DNA from: Natrinema sp. SYSU A 869
GTDB lineage: Archaea > Halobacteriota > Halobacteria > Halobacteriales > Natrialbaceae
DNA length: 64,000 nt
Assembly (NCBI RefSeq): GCF_019879105.1
Contig: NZ_CP082248.1
Location: 124,001-188,000 of the forward strand
Direction: 5' to 3'
In this document: one piece after another, positions 48,102-57,157 of the stretch
Layout of the letters: each line of letters starts with the position of its first letter
Numbering within the stretch: position 1 is the stretch's first letter
The notes under the pieces: generated by a model
Seen by the model: only the letters and a program-made list of their open reading frames with translations
Database searches by the model: none
Told to the model about the DNA's origin: nothing
Program-made: the position numbers and the translations under genes

Positions 48102-48848
48102 ATGGCTGACATGGTGCGAACCGCGATACAGTTGTACACGCTGCGTGACCTCGACGACGGGCTCCCGACGCTGCTCCGCCGCGTCGGCGAGACCGAGTTC
48201 GATGGTGTCGAATTCGCCGGCTTCGGCGAGACGTCACCGCGAGAAGCCGCCGATGTACTGAACGAGGTCGGTCTCGAGGCCGCCGGTGCACACGTCGGAA
48301 TCGACGCACTCGAGGACGACCCCGACGGAGCGGCCGAGATCTGTACGGCCCTCGACTGCAATCGCGTCGTCGTCCCCTATCTCGACGAAGCGCAGTTCGA
48401 GACCGCGACGGCGGTTCGAAAGACGGCCGACCGGCTTTCGGCGCTCGCGGACCGGCTCGCGGAGCGCGATCTCGAACTCGGCTATCACAACCACGACCAC
48501 GAGTTCGCCGCGCTCGAGGGCGACGACCGGAGCGCCTTCGAGGTCTTGATCGACGAGACCGACGATACCCTGTCGATCGAACTCGACGCGGGGTGGGCGG
48601 CCGCGGCGGGTCACGATCCTGTCGCGCTACTCGAGCGACTCGAGGGGCGCGTCCCACTGGTACATATCAAAGACGTGGCCGACGGCCGACCGGTCGAACT
48701 CGGCGACGGCGAGGTAGATATTGAGGCGTGTGCGGCGACCGCTCGCGACGCCGGAGCCGAGTGGCTGATCTACGAACACGATGAGCCGACGGATCCCGCC
48801 GCCTCGCTCGCGCACGGGGCGCGGACGCTCGCGGAACTTCGCGAGTAA
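48102..48848 (+). CDS. Sugar phosphate isomerase/epimerase (AP endonuclease family 2 TIM barrel)
   Basis: A 248-residue TIM-barrel enzyme. RTAIQLYTLRDLDDGLPTLL opens the barrel. LGYHNHDHEFAALEG carries the metal-binding His and Glu, TLSIELDAGWAAAAGHDP the next aspartate pocket, and VPLVHIKDVADGRPVELGDG the later His/Asp ligands. WLIYEHDEPTDPAASL ends the barrel with the last Glu. Members act on inositols, hexuloses or, in bacterial apiose pathways, decarboxylate 3-oxo-isoapionate. With the sugar-acid island 16 kb away no role can be assigned. A related C-terminal fragment lies at 61436-61645. Confidence 0.88.
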   Translation: MADMVRTAIQLYTLRDLDDGLPTLLRRVGETEFDGVEFAGFGETSPREAADVLNEVGLEAAGAHVGIDALEDDPDGAAEICTALDCNRVVVPYLDEAQFETATAVRKTADRLSALADRLAERDLELGYHNHDHEFAALEGDDRSAFEVLIDETDDTLSIELDAGWAAAAGHDPVALLERLEGRVPLVHIKDVADGRPVELGDGEVDIEACAATARDAGAEWLIYEHDEPTDPAASLAHGARTLAELRE

Positions 48849-48896
48849 TCGGAGGGGTCGGATACGGTCCGTCGAAACGCTAGGTTCCCGGGCGGC

Positions 48897-49478
48897 TCAA
48901 CTCCGAACCCCGGTTTCGGCGTCCGTCGACGAGTCCGCCTGCAACTGCCCCCGAAGGTACCGTTCGCCGCGTCGCGTCAGCCGATACTTTCCCCGTTCGA
49001 CTTTTTCGACAAACCCGTGGTCCGCCAGTTCGATCAGGTGACGGTTCACTTCCTTTCGATTGAAGCCGGTGTTGAAGGCGACGACTGCTGGCGTCAGCAC
49101 GAGGTCCGTGCCGTGGAACGCGCCGAGGATCTCGTCGTCCATCGGCGTCATCCACTCGGCCGGCCGTCGGACTCGCGACGGCTCGCTCAACAGCACGCGC
49201 TCCCACTCCGTCGTCCGCAGGTCGTTCGTCACGGGGTCGTAGAGGCCGAAGACGACCAGCAACGCGGCCGTGCCGTGAACCCAGTGGACCAGTTGCGGCG
49301 CGACTAGCTCGACGATCGGTCCGCCGATCACGGCCAGTACCAGCCCGGCGACAGTCACGAGCACGAACCGCCGGTAAGCCGTCACTGACGCCTCGAGCGA
49401 GAGGAGATACAGGAGCTCGAGGGCGACGACGACCCCGATCGCCAAGTTGTACCTGATGAAGGGGGTCAGTCCGTCCAC
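48897..49478 (-). CDS. Membrane-anchored winged-helix protein
   Basis: A 193-residue protein with about four hydrophobic segments in the first 90 residues (LAIGVVVALELLYLLSLEAS, FVLVTVAGLVLAVIGGPIVE, VHGTAALLVVFGLYDPVT). A winged helix forms its C-terminal half: LTPAVVAFNTGFNRKEVNRH, LIELADHGFVEKVERGKYRL, TRRGERYLRG. A DNA-binding domain tethered to the membrane suggests a one-component sensor that signals from the envelope to DNA. It overlaps the start of its upstream partner (49466-49786) by 13 bases, a pairing seen repeatedly in haloarchaea. Confidence 0.75.
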   Translation of the reverse strand: MDGLTPFIRYNLAIGVVVALELLYLLSLEASVTAYRRFVLVTVAGLVLAVIGGPIVELVAPQLVHWVHGTAALLVVFGLYDPVTNDLRTTEWERVLLSEPSRVRRPAEWMTPMDDEILGAFHGTDLVLTPAVVAFNTGFNRKEVNRHLIELADHGFVEKVERGKYRLTRRGERYLRGQLQADSSTDAETGVRS

Positions 49479-49786
49479 GGGATCTCACCTCCCGATTGAT
49501 CGCGGCGGAGCTGTCGGTGGCGCAGTATCAGCAGGCCAACGAAGATCGCGACGATCGTGTTCGCCGCGCTCCGGAGGACGTGGAGGACCAGCGACTCCGG
49601 CTCGACGACGAGCAACATCGTGTGGTAGATGGTCATCGCGACCATCCCGACCGAGAGGAGAGCGATCGACGTGCCGAAGGGGGAGTCACGGAAGATCCCC
49701 CAAGACAGGAGCGCGAACACCCCGGCGCCGGTGCCGGCGACGATCGCGAACGGAACGCCGAGGAGGTGGACGACGGAGTGGGTCAT
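49466..49786 (-). CDS. DUF7521-like small membrane protein
   Basis: A 106-residue protein with three hydrophobic helices (LLGVPFAIVAGTGAGVFALL, SIALLSVGMVAMTIYHTMLL, NTIVAIFVGLLILRHRQLRR). It is first in a two-gene operon with the membrane winged-helix gene, overlapping it by 13 bases, and is probably its sensor partner. Family name is tentative; the pairing is the main clue to function. Confidence 0.65.
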   Translation of the reverse strand: MTHSVVHLLGVPFAIVAGTGAGVFALLSWGIFRDSPFGTSIALLSVGMVAMTIYHTMLLVVEPESLVLHVLRSAANTIVAIFVGLLILRHRQLRRDQSGGEIPWTD

Positions 49787-50066
49787 GTTGCGGGCTTCGG
49801 TTCCGGTGGTCGTGAAGCTGCGGCATGGTATTTCATCGGCGTAACGATCGGATCGAAACTGTCCCGACGCGGTGCGGTATCGGTTGGCAGCGGTGGCGGT
49901 GATCCACCGGTGACTCTGCCGCCGGCCTCGCGGTAATCATCTGTGAACCGCTCCTCACCGATCGGCCGTCCCGCGGTGCCCACTGCGAGTCTCTTCCCTC
50001 ACCGTTCGGTCGGGCTGTCGTGGACTGTGAATAACAAAGCGGGTCGTAGGCGACTGATTGATCGCA

Positions 50067-50420
50067 ATGGCACTGACCCAGATCGATCACGTCAGCGAAA
50101 ACGAGGAGATGCAAGAGTGTATCGACAACTGCTTCGAAGCCGCCCAGGCGTGTGAGTGGTGTGCCGACGAGTGTGCCGGCGAGGGCGAGGAGATGGCCAA
50201 GTGTCTCCGGCTCTGTCGCGACGTCGCCGACTTGACGACGATGCATGCGCGGTTCATGGCCCGTAACTCGAATTACAGCACGGAACTCGCTGAAGCCTGC
50301 GCCGGCGCTTGCGAGGAGTGCGCCGAAGAGTGTGAACGTCACGACGCCGAACACTGTCAGGTCTGTGCGGATGTGCTGCAGGACTGTGCGGAGACCTGCC
50401 GGAACATGGCCTCGGCCTGA
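50067..50420 (+). CDS. Csp-like four-helix-bundle copper-storage protein (DUF326)
   Basis: A 117-residue cysteine-rich protein with 15 cysteines in repeated CxxxC spacing along predicted helices (ECIDNCFEAAQACEWCADEC, AKCLRLCRDVADLTTMHARF, EACAGACEECAEECERHDAE, HCQVCADVLQDCAETCRNMA). This is the pattern of Csp proteins, whose four-helix bundle is lined with thiols that bind many Cu(I) ions. There is no signal peptide, so it resembles the cytosolic Csp3 type. ATG 50067 is used rather than the TTG at 50058. The SPW-repeat membrane protein follows eight bases later, so they form an operon. Confidence 0.9.
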   Translation: MALTQIDHVSENEEMQECIDNCFEAAQACEWCADECAGEGEEMAKCLRLCRDVADLTTMHARFMARNSNYSTELAEACAGACEECAEECERHDAEHCQVCADVLQDCAETCRNMASA

Positions 50421-50427
50421 ACGGCGA

Positions 50428-50781
50428 ATGGATGCGACGCCGAGACTCGCTGCCAGCGGCAACTGCCTGCTTGGCTGCTGGCTGATCACCGCCCCCTTCG
50501 TCTTCGCCGTGGCGGGAATCGCTCGGTGGAACGACGTCCTGGTCGGCACCGCGGTTGCGGTCGTCGCCGGCTACAACTACGCTAGCGTCCGCAGCCGGCG
50601 GCCCCCGAGCGCCACCGGAGCGGGAGTCGTCGCGGTCCTCGGCTGCTGGCTCGTCGTCGCTCCCTTCGCTCTCGGATTCGAGGGACCGGCGCTGTGGAAC
50701 GACGTCGTCGTGGGGACCGTGATGGCGAGCTTCGGCGGCTACAATGCGTACACCGCGACCGCCGCCGACCGCGATCCGTGA
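50428..50781 (+). CDS. SPW-repeat membrane protein
   Basis: A 117-residue integral membrane protein with two copies of the SPW motif: CLLGCWLITAPFVFAVAGIA then RWNDVLVGTAVAVVAGYNYA, and VLGCWLVVAPFALGFEGPAL then WNDVVVGTVMASFGGYNAYT. Each repeat forms two membrane helices. Function of SPW proteins is unknown. Its position directly after the copper-storage gene suggests a linked role, but no metal motif is visible. Confidence 0.85.
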   Translation: MDATPRLAASGNCLLGCWLITAPFVFAVAGIARWNDVLVGTAVAVVAGYNYASVRSRRPPSATGAGVVAVLGCWLVVAPFALGFEGPALWNDVVVGTVMASFGGYNAYTATAADRDP

Positions 50782-50782
50782 G

Positions 50783-51510
50783 AGTGTCCTCCTCACGAAC
50801 TCGCGGTGGATGGCTAATGTTGTTCAAGATGTCTACGACGTTCGCCCACAAGTTGTCCATCCACCGGTTGACACGGACAATTTTGAGCCGCGCCCATGGG
50901 ATGAGCGCGAGAACGGATTCGTCACCGTGGGCCGACTCGCCCGCTACAAGAACGTCGAAGAGACGATTCGCATCGTCGACGGCGTCCGTAATAGCGGCCA
51001 CAACGTCCACCACCACATCGTCGGTCCTTCCTACCACCCCGACTACCGGCGCGAACTCGAGGCGATGGCCGACGCCTGCGAGTACGTCACGCTCGAGGGC
51101 GAACTCCCGCGCGAGGAACTCAATCGATCTGCTCTGTACGCACCGCTATGGACTCCACGGCAAGCGCCACGAGCACTTCGGGACGGCGGTCGCCGAGATG
51201 GTCGCAGGTGGTGCGATTCCGTTTGTTCCCGACAACGGCGGACAACGCGATATCGTCGATCGCCGCGAGGAGCTACTATACGGAACGCCGGACGAGGCCG
51301 TCGCGAAGATCGATCGGGTGCTTTCCGATAGGTCATTTACGGATGCGAGGTTGTCACCCCGGCTTTCGACGCGATGTCCGCCTTGATCCGGAGCGCGTCG
51401 AAGCTCGGTTCGGTCGCGACCGCTTTCGCGAGGAAATTCAATCTCTCGTCCGGGGGATACTGGACGGTGAAGAGACACCTCAGCGATTCGAGGAGTTACC
51501 CGCGAAGTAA
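50783..51510 (+). pseudogene. Glycosyltransferase family 4, truncated and frameshifted
   Basis: The C-terminal half of a GT4 glycosyltransferase. ESVLLTNSRWMANVVQDVYD, VVHPPVDTDNFEPRPWDERE, GFVTVGRLARYKNVEETIRI and HHHIVGPSYHPDYRRELEAM are in one frame. After an extra A near 51125, LLCTHRYGLHGKRHEHFGTA and VAEMVAGGAIPFVPDNGGQR follow, with the donor-binding E-x7-E region around EMVAGG. A third frame reads RVEARFGRDRFREEIQSLVR. The acceptor-binding N-terminal half is missing, and the remnant begins just after the SPW gene. Two N-terminal fragments of similar enzymes occur at 60902-61114 and 62114-62275. Confidence 0.75.
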
Positions 51511-51796
51511 CTCGTACCGAACCCGACCGGGTAGCCGTTTTCACAGTCTAGGAACTCCAGACAAACCGAAGGGGATGAGGCGGGGGGCTCCAACAAACAG
51601 TTAACTTCCGATACGGGGCGTTCGTGTTCGGCGACCGTCACCGTGGCGCGATCAGTCCGAAACCAGCTGCATCTCGATTTGTTTCCGGGGAGAGACGAAT
51701 AATAGGTGAAATAGCCACCTATTCTCCGTTCTCTGGGCCATACTCGAGGAAACGAAACTGTCTGATCTGAAAGCATGCCATATTGATGGCGAGTTA
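51511..51796. other. No gene recognised after the glycosyltransferase remnant
   Basis: AT-richer DNA than its surroundings. The last 80 bases read in frame with the small ORF at 51797 (LFSVLWAILEETKLSDLKAC), which suggests that ORF is the tail of a longer lost gene. Nothing else is seen. Confidence 0.35.
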
Positions 51797-51964
51797 ATGG
51801 ATAAGAAGGACGTAACACACTTCTGGTCAACGGGCCACGATTCCAATTCAAATATCCAATTAATTTCGAACTCGGTGTCAGAAGACAATATCAGTGAAGC
51901 AATCTATAAAGCTGTTGAGAATATGGAGACAACTCAACAAGACTCGTACACTGATAACAAGTGA
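51797..51964 (+). CDS. 55-residue ORF, unknown, possibly the tail of a lost gene
   Basis: MDKKDVTHFWSTGHDSNSNI continues to NISEAIYKAVENMETTQQDS and stops at 51964. The open frame extends about 26 codons upstream without an ATG, with a coding-like appearance. It may therefore be a real small protein or the preserved end of a gene truncated by the glycosyltransferase remnant. Low G+C compared with its neighbours. Confidence 0.35.
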   Translation: MDKKDVTHFWSTGHDSNSNIQLISNSVSEDNISEAIYKAVENMETTQQDSYTDNK

Positions 51965-51968
51965 CTTC

Positions 51969-52217
51969 TCAATGGATATGGAACCCAACCAGATTATCCT
52001 CGAGCGTTCGGTCGAGGTCCAGCGTTTCACCGCAGATCGGACATTCGACCGGTGGCATGAATGCTATTTCTTTCCCATTCTTATCCATTCGGTAGAAAGC
52101 GATCGGCTGTCCGCCTATACAACGAGGCAGTATCCGAAAGAGCAAGCGGTGAACACCACATCCCAGAAGGGTGAGGGTAGGGGTAACGGCGGTTTGGCAC
52201 TGCCAGCAGTTCATCAC
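51969..52217 (-). CDS. Possible small zinc-binding protein
   Basis: An 82-residue frame with two cysteine pairs, MNCWQCQTAV near the start and VECPICGETLDLDRTL near the end. A hydrophobic middle (TLLGCGVHRLLFRILPRCIG) precedes FYRMDKNGKEIAFMPP. The two knuckles could make a zinc ribbon. The last third is convincing; the first third is less so, and the start may be internal. Function unknown. Confidence 0.4.
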   Translation of the reverse strand: MMNCWQCQTAVTPTLTLLGCGVHRLLFRILPRCIGGQPIAFYRMDKNGKEIAFMPPVECPICGETLDLDRTLEDNLVGFHIH

Positions 52218-52302
52218 ACCGATGCTGTGGGACTACCCGTGCCCGAAAGGTATGGTCGTCCGGTGATTGGACTGCGAACCTGACACTCCCACCGCTTGGG
52301 AT

Positions 52303-52332
52303 TCCTCCGCGTTTACGCGGAGGAGGATGTCA
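52303..52332. other. Hairpin at the 3' end of the histidine kinase gene (IS200/IS605-type end)
   Basis: TCCTCCGCG and CGCGGAGGA form a perfect 9-bp stem with loop TTTA (52312-52315), followed by GGATGTCA. The flanks (GGGATTCC before, GGATGTCA after) match the terminal hairpin seen after tnpB in haloarchaeal IS200/IS605 elements. A near twin lies at 58708-58738. It could also serve as a terminator for the kinase gene ending at 52334. Confidence 0.45.
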
Positions 52333-52333
52333 A

Positions 52334-54775
52334 TCAGGTACCATCTGGGGCCGGGAGCGACACCGAGAATGTTGCTCCCTCATCCGGCTCCGAATCGACC
52401 CAGATCTCGCCCTCGTGGCGTTCGACGATTCGCTTGCAAAGCGCGAGCCCGATACCTGTACCGGTATGTTCCTCCTGAGTGTGGAGCCGCTGGAACACCT
52501 CGAAGATACGATCCTGATCTTCGTGGTCGATCCCGATCCCCTCGTCGCTGATTGATAGAACCCGCTCGTCGCCAGCCCATGTGGCCGAAACGCGTACACG
52601 TGGCGGCTCAGCGCCGCTGTATTCAAGGGCATTCCCCAGCAGGTTCTGGAACAACTGGCGGAGTTGACTGGCGTCACCCTCGATCGCTGGGAGATTCTCA
52701 GTTGTAATCTCCGCATCGGTCTCCTCGATCTGGAACTGGAGATCAGCCAGCACGTCCTCAAGGACAGCGTTCAGGTCCACCGGTTCAAACGAGTCACCCT
52801 CTGTCTCGATGCGAGAGTACTCAAGCAAGCCCTCGATCATTGTTCGCATCCGGTCAGCACCATCCACAGCGAACTCGATGAACTCCCGGCCGGTCTCGTC
52901 CAACTCGTCGACGTATCGATCCTCGATGAGTTGGAGGTAGCTCGACACCATGCGTAACGGCTCTTGGAGATCATGAGAAACCGCGTATGCGAACTGTTCG
53001 AGGCGCTCGTTCGACTCCTTGAGTTTGCGCCCGTATGTCTTCCGTTCGGTAATGTCACGAGCCACACCAACTACCCGCGTCAAACCGTCGTCGTCCTGAA
53101 CAGGGTGACCAGGGGCTTCGATCCATCGTACTTCTCCGTCTCGAACGATCCGAATCTCTTCGTGCTTCGGCTCGCCCGTTTCGAGGGCCTTCTCGATACC
53201 CTGTTGTACCCCCTGTCTGTCCTCTGGGTGAACTATATCAAAGAAGTCCTCCCAGGTTTCGACTGTAGTTCCGTAGAGTGACTCCGCCGAGGGATAGAAC
53301 GAAACTTCATCGTTCTCGACGTCCCAGTCCCAGACGACCGCATCGGTGGCATTGAGGGCGAACTCCATCCGGTCTCGGACACGCTGGAGTTCCCGCTCGC
53401 GTTCTTTCCGCTTAGTAATGTCTTGGACTGCTCCGCGGAGCAAGGTAACCTCTCTATTATCTACGTTGGGATCGCCCTTGACATGGAGCCAGCGTACCTC
53501 GCCGTCAGGTAATCTGAACCGAGCCTCTACGTCGAATGACTCGCCGGAGTCGAGCGCCTCCTCGACGGCGTTCTCGATGATCGGTCGGTCCTCCTTGTGG
53601 TAGACGTCGAGGGCTTCGTCCAGTGATGGTTCCTCGTCGTCGGGTATTTCCAAAATCTCGAAGAGATGCTCGGTCCAGAACGCCTCACGAGTGTTTGTGT
53701 CTATCTCCCAGCCGCCGACGTCTGCGATGCTTTCCGCCTTTTCCAATAGTTCGCGTGTCCGTTCGAGTTCCTTTTCGCGCTTCTTGCGGTCGGTTATATC
53801 CCGGAAATACACGGAGAGGCCAGATTCCGAGGGGTAGACTCGGACCATCGCCCAGATTCCCAACGGGTCAGAATCCCATTCGAAGCTCACCGGTTCCCGG
53901 GTAGCCATCGACGTCTCGAACTTCTCGAAGAGCAGGTTGGATTCATCGACATCGAGCACCTCCCAGGGTTTTCGTCCAAGAAGTTCCCCTGCCGATTTAC
54001 CGAGATATGCCTCGGTGCGTTGATTCATATACTCAAATTTGAACTCATCGTCGAGGGCATAGAACGCATCATCAATTCGCTCGAAGATGTCGTCGAGTTC
54101 CTGCTCAAGTTCGTCGCGCTGCCGCTCGAGTCGCTTAGCCTGCTCCTCCAGTTGTTGCTCGTACTCACGCCGCTCGGTCATATCGCGGGTAACCTTCGTG
54201 AATCCCTTGAGCCCTCCCTTGTCATCTCGGATGGCGGTGATTGTGACGTTTGCCCAGAACGTCGAGCCGTCCTTGCGGACCCGCCACCCCTCGTCCTCGA
54301 TACGGCCCTCGGCCGTAGCGCTTTCGAGATTCCGATCTGGCAGGCCGTCGGCGATATCGGTGTCGGTATAGAACGTCGAGAAGTGCTCGCCGACAATGTC
54401 GTCTTCCGAATAGCCCTTGATCCGCTTGGCCCCCTCGTTCCAGCTGATGATCCTACCTTCGGGATCAAGCATGAAGATAGCGTAATCTTTGACAGCACTC
54501 ACGAAAGCGCTAAACTGCGCTTCGTCTGGCTGCTCACCACCTGCCAGATTTTCCGCAGGTTTCCACCAGATTCGGCTCAAATCGTCTCTTTGTTTGGTTT
54601 GTATCTCTCCCTGTTCGGCGAGGTCCTCCAGACAATGGCGGGCGGTTTGACGGGGGCACTCCAGCTCTTCGGCGACTTCCCCCGTGAAGACTGGCGCCGA
54701 CGGTTGGTCTGTTTGGCTGAAGAACACCCGAATATCATCTATCGTGACGTCTGGTGGTGGCCCAGGGAATTCCAT
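52334..54775 (-). CDS. Multi-PAS sensor histidine kinase
   Basis: An 813-residue soluble kinase. Order: an N-terminal helix-turn-helix-like domain (PSAPVFTGEVAEELECPRQT, about 25-75); a PAS domain (SAVKDYAIFMLDPEGRIISW, near 90-190); a coiled coil (RREYEQQLEEQAKRLERQRD); and three further PAS/PAC units, each ending in an (F/V)xDITxRK-type motif. The dimerisation/phosphoacceptor helix SHDLQEPLRMVSSYLQLIED has the phosphorylated His near 608. HATPase motifs NLLGNALEYS, SISDEGIGID and HTGTGIGLALCKRIVE complete it. There is no membrane span, so the signal is internal, perhaps redox, oxygen or light. The start at 54775 is preferred to a longer frame from 54958, whose extra 61 residues lack coding character. 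No response regulator is adjacent. Confidence 0.92.
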   Translation of the reverse strand: MEFPGPPPDVTIDDIRVFFSQTDQPSAPVFTGEVAEELECPRQTARHCLEDLAEQGEIQTKQRDDLSRIWWKPAENLAGGEQPDEAQFSAFVSAVKDYAIFMLDPEGRIISWNEGAKRIKGYSEDDIVGEHFSTFYTDTDIADGLPDRNLESATAEGRIEDEGWRVRKDGSTFWANVTITAIRDDKGGLKGFTKVTRDMTERREYEQQLEEQAKRLERQRDELEQELDDIFERIDDAFYALDDEFKFEYMNQRTEAYLGKSAGELLGRKPWEVLDVDESNLLFEKFETSMATREPVSFEWDSDPLGIWAMVRVYPSESGLSVYFRDITDRKKREKELERTRELLEKAESIADVGGWEIDTNTREAFWTEHLFEILEIPDDEEPSLDEALDVYHKEDRPIIENAVEEALDSGESFDVEARFRLPDGEVRWLHVKGDPNVDNREVTLLRGAVQDITKRKERERELQRVRDRMEFALNATDAVVWDWDVENDEVSFYPSAESLYGTTVETWEDFFDIVHPEDRQGVQQGIEKALETGEPKHEEIRIVRDGEVRWIEAPGHPVQDDDGLTRVVGVARDITERKTYGRKLKESNERLEQFAYAVSHDLQEPLRMVSSYLQLIEDRYVDELDETGREFIEFAVDGADRMRTMIEGLLEYSRIETEGDSFEPVDLNAVLEDVLADLQFQIEETDAEITTENLPAIEGDASQLRQLFQNLLGNALEYSGAEPPRVRVSATWAGDERVLSISDEGIGIDHEDQDRIFEVFQRLHTQEEHTGTGIGLALCKRIVERHEGEIWVDSEPDEGATFSVSLPAPDGT

Positions 54776-54899
54776 TGCCTCCGAATATGGCCGTGAGCCT
54801 ATAAGCGCTTGGCGTCCCCGGGGTAGTTTCCGCCAGATTCGACTTATTTCACAGAGAGTTTCATCAAATAATATGGTTATAGAACCGATTTGAGCCGGT

Positions 54900-55283
54900 C
54901 TACGATTTGGTACCCGGAGATGGGGGAGAGTCAAGGCAGATGTACACGCGAGTGGCACCGTCCCCGTCGAGTTTCTGAGTCAGACCGTCGTTGTCGCCGG
55001 ACGACCAGTAGTCCAGGAACAGTCGTGTCGGCCCGATAGTGGCCGCAAGCAGATTAGAGATGTCCTCACGCCCCATCCACCGCCGAATCCGTCTTGTGTT
55101 CGAATCCAGCCGCTTCCGCAGCAGCGAAATCTCGTAATCCTCCTCATTGTCCCTGTTGTCGTGCGTTCCCGGCCAGTAATCCAGTCGGCGTTCCACGTCC
55201 CGTGAGACCGTCCGCTCATGATCTGGACCGTCATCCGCAGCACCTGTTCCAGGCCATGACGGGAGCGCCTTGAGCAAACTCAC
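54900..55283 (-). CDS. Hypothetical protein
   Basis: A 127-residue hydrophilic frame with haloarchaeal composition in its middle part (VERRLDYWPGTHDNRDNEED, LRKRLDSNTRRIRRWMGRED, ISNLLAATIGPTRLFLDYWS). No family is recognised and there is no convincing promoter. It lies between the kinase and the AI-2E transporter on the same strand. The end (LDSPPSPGTKS) is low complexity. It may be real or a degraded gene. Confidence 0.4.
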   Translation of the reverse strand: MSLLKALPSWPGTGAADDGPDHERTVSRDVERRLDYWPGTHDNRDNEEDYEISLLRKRLDSNTRRIRRWMGREDISNLLAATIGPTRLFLDYWSSGDNDGLTQKLDGDGATRVYICLDSPPSPGTKS

Positions 55284-55331
55284 GTTACGACCGACAGAAT
55301 CGGTAATACAGAGATGTGCCGTCGGTCGCAG

Positions 55332-56423
55332 TCATTCTCCGAGGAAATCACTACTGAGGGAGGGGAAGATCATGTGCGCGAAATGGACCGCGAGGACGAC
55401 GACGATAGGGCCGAGGAAGAGTCCGTACCAGCCGAAAGCGAGGGTCCCGAGGAAGTACCCGAGGAGAACTAACCCCATGTGGACGCCGCTTCGCGCGGAG
55501 AGGTACGACCGCGCGAAGAAATCGGGGATCGTGTCGACGACGACGAACGTGAGAACCAAGAATGCGATCGGGTGCCAGAGCGGCGTTGACGCCGTCACTG
55601 CGAGTCCGAACAGAACAAGTCCGTACGGGACGTAGACGATTTTCATTCCGACGGCCGGTATCAGCGTCCCAATTCCGATAAGCAGTGAGAGTAACACCGG
55701 CGTCGCAACGATAGCCCCACCCGGTGTGAGGTAGTTGAGACCGGTGTACGTTATGGCAGCGGTTACGGCTGCAACCGCAATGACCGCGAGATTACTAAGA
55801 AAGACCGTTTCGAGGTCGTCGTCGACCGACTCGATGTATGAGACGATCTCGTCGTCATGGTCGATGCTCTCATAGAACCACCGTCGTAACTTCTGGTCGT
55901 CACGCAAGAGATAGAAGAGAAATGTGAGCATGAGAAAGAACCGAGCGAGAACTGAGAAGACGAATCCGGCGAACGACTGTAGTCGTCCCAGCGCGCTCGG
56001 AACGCCTTGGCGGAGGACGCCAGCGACCGGGCTGCCGGAACCAGCTGTGAGTGCGTCTCGGAGTCTGTCGACGTTGCCCTCCCTGACCAATCGCAAATAC
56101 GGCTGGAAGAGCGATCGATATGCCTCGAGTTCACTCGAAGCGAGGAATTGATCCAGCTCCCGGAGTGCGACGACGCCCGCGTAGACAATGACGGCCGCCA
56201 TGGGGACGACGACGAATAGTATCGTGACTGTCGTCGTCACGTTCGGGTGGTCGATGACGCGATCGAGTTGGCGATACAGTGGACGCGTCGCGTAGTAGAC
56301 GAATATCGCGAAGAGTACTGTCCCCACGTATCTGAAGAGGGCGATTCCGATCAGTATCGCGATACCCAAGCCGAATCCAACCCAGAGGAGTCGCTCGCCG
56401 TCCCATCCGTCGAAAACGGCCAT
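55332..56423 (-). CDS. AI-2E family transporter
   Basis: A 363-residue membrane protein of the AI-2 exporter (PerM/TqsA) superfamily, with about eight spans. Landmarks are GTVLFAIFVYYATRPLYRQL, the long soluble helical region between the third and fourth spans, SYIESVDDDLETVFLSNLAV, ALNYLTPGGAIVATPVL-like TGLNYLTPGGAIVATPVLLS, and the C-terminal DTIPDFFARSYLSARSGVHM and VLLGYFLGTLAFGWYGLFLG. Archaeal members include Na+/H+ antiporters, so quorum-signal export should not be assumed. Start at ATG 56423; a TTG at 56429 is less likely. Confidence 0.9.
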   Translation of the reverse strand: MAVFDGWDGERLLWVGFGLGIAILIGIALFRYVGTVLFAIFVYYATRPLYRQLDRVIDHPNVTTTVTILFVVVPMAAVIVYAGVVALRELDQFLASSELEAYRSLFQPYLRLVREGNVDRLRDALTAGSGSPVAGVLRQGVPSALGRLQSFAGFVFSVLARFFLMLTFLFYLLRDDQKLRRWFYESIDHDDEIVSYIESVDDDLETVFLSNLAVIAVAAVTAAITYTGLNYLTPGGAIVATPVLLSLLIGIGTLIPAVGMKIVYVPYGLVLFGLAVTASTPLWHPIAFLVLTFVVVDTIPDFFARSYLSARSGVHMGLVLLGYFLGTLAFGWYGLFLGPIVVVLAVHFAHMIFPSLSSDFLGE

Positions 56424-56569
56424 GGTCAATTACACGGATACAAACCGGAAAAATGCCGGTCTTGAAAGAGTAGACTGTAATCATCGCGTGGTCGTCGCAG
56501 AAGCGAGTAGTCGACACGGCGGCAAATGCGGCTGCGGGTTTTAGTGTTCTCGAACCTAGTTAGTGCTCT

Positions 56570-57157
56570 GTGACGCTCGAGAAACTCGTCCGCGACGAGT
56601 GGATGAACGCCGTCATCGGATGGTCGTTGACGGGCATCGTGGCGCTGGGTGCCATCGAGAGTATTCTTACAGGTGTTCTACTCTGGGGTGGGTTCGAGCT
56701 AGTCATCGTCGCTATGGTATCAGTACCAGCGCTGATAACCAGCGATTGGACGGCGATGGTTCCCTGGCCGCTCTTGGCAGTCGCTACGCTCTCAGTCGTC
56801 GCCGGTGTGGCCGGATTTCCGTCCGAGACCGTGGTGTATCTCGCTGTTGTGACGCTCGCACTCATCGTCGTTGTCGAGCTTGAGACGTTCGCATCGGTCG
56901 AATTGAGTCGTCGGTTCGCTGTCGCCTTTGCGGTACTGACGACGATGGCACTTCAGGCGCTCTGGACCATCACGCAGTTCTACTCGGATCAATGGTTCGG
57001 GACCGAGTACCTGCGCTCACAGACTGAACTCCAGTGGGACTTCGTCATCGTCACCGTCGTGGGGCTCGTGCTCGGCGGACTCTTCCAGTGGTACGCCGAT
57101 CGATTCGAGCCGGCGGGTGCCGTCGCTCGAGCCGCAAATGGAACGGAATCACCATGA
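56570..57157 (+). CDS. Membrane protein, partner of DUF2238-like gene
   Basis: A 195-residue protein with six hydrophobic helices (for example AVIGWSLTGIVALGAIESIL, VIVAMVSVPALITSDWTAMV, FAVAFAVLTTMALQALWTIT and VIVTVVGLVLGGLFQWYADR). GTG start at 56570. It overlaps the next gene in ATGA, so they are co-translated. The family is not recognised with certainty; similar proteins are encoded next to DUF2238 genes in haloarchaea. Confidence 0.75.
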   Translation: MTLEKLVRDEWMNAVIGWSLTGIVALGAIESILTGVLLWGGFELVIVAMVSVPALITSDWTAMVPWPLLAVATLSVVAGVAGFPSETVVYLAVVTLALIVVVELETFASVELSRRFAVAFAVLTTMALQALWTITQFYSDQWFGTEYLRSQTELQWDFVIVTVVGLVLGGLFQWYADRFEPAGAVARAANGTESP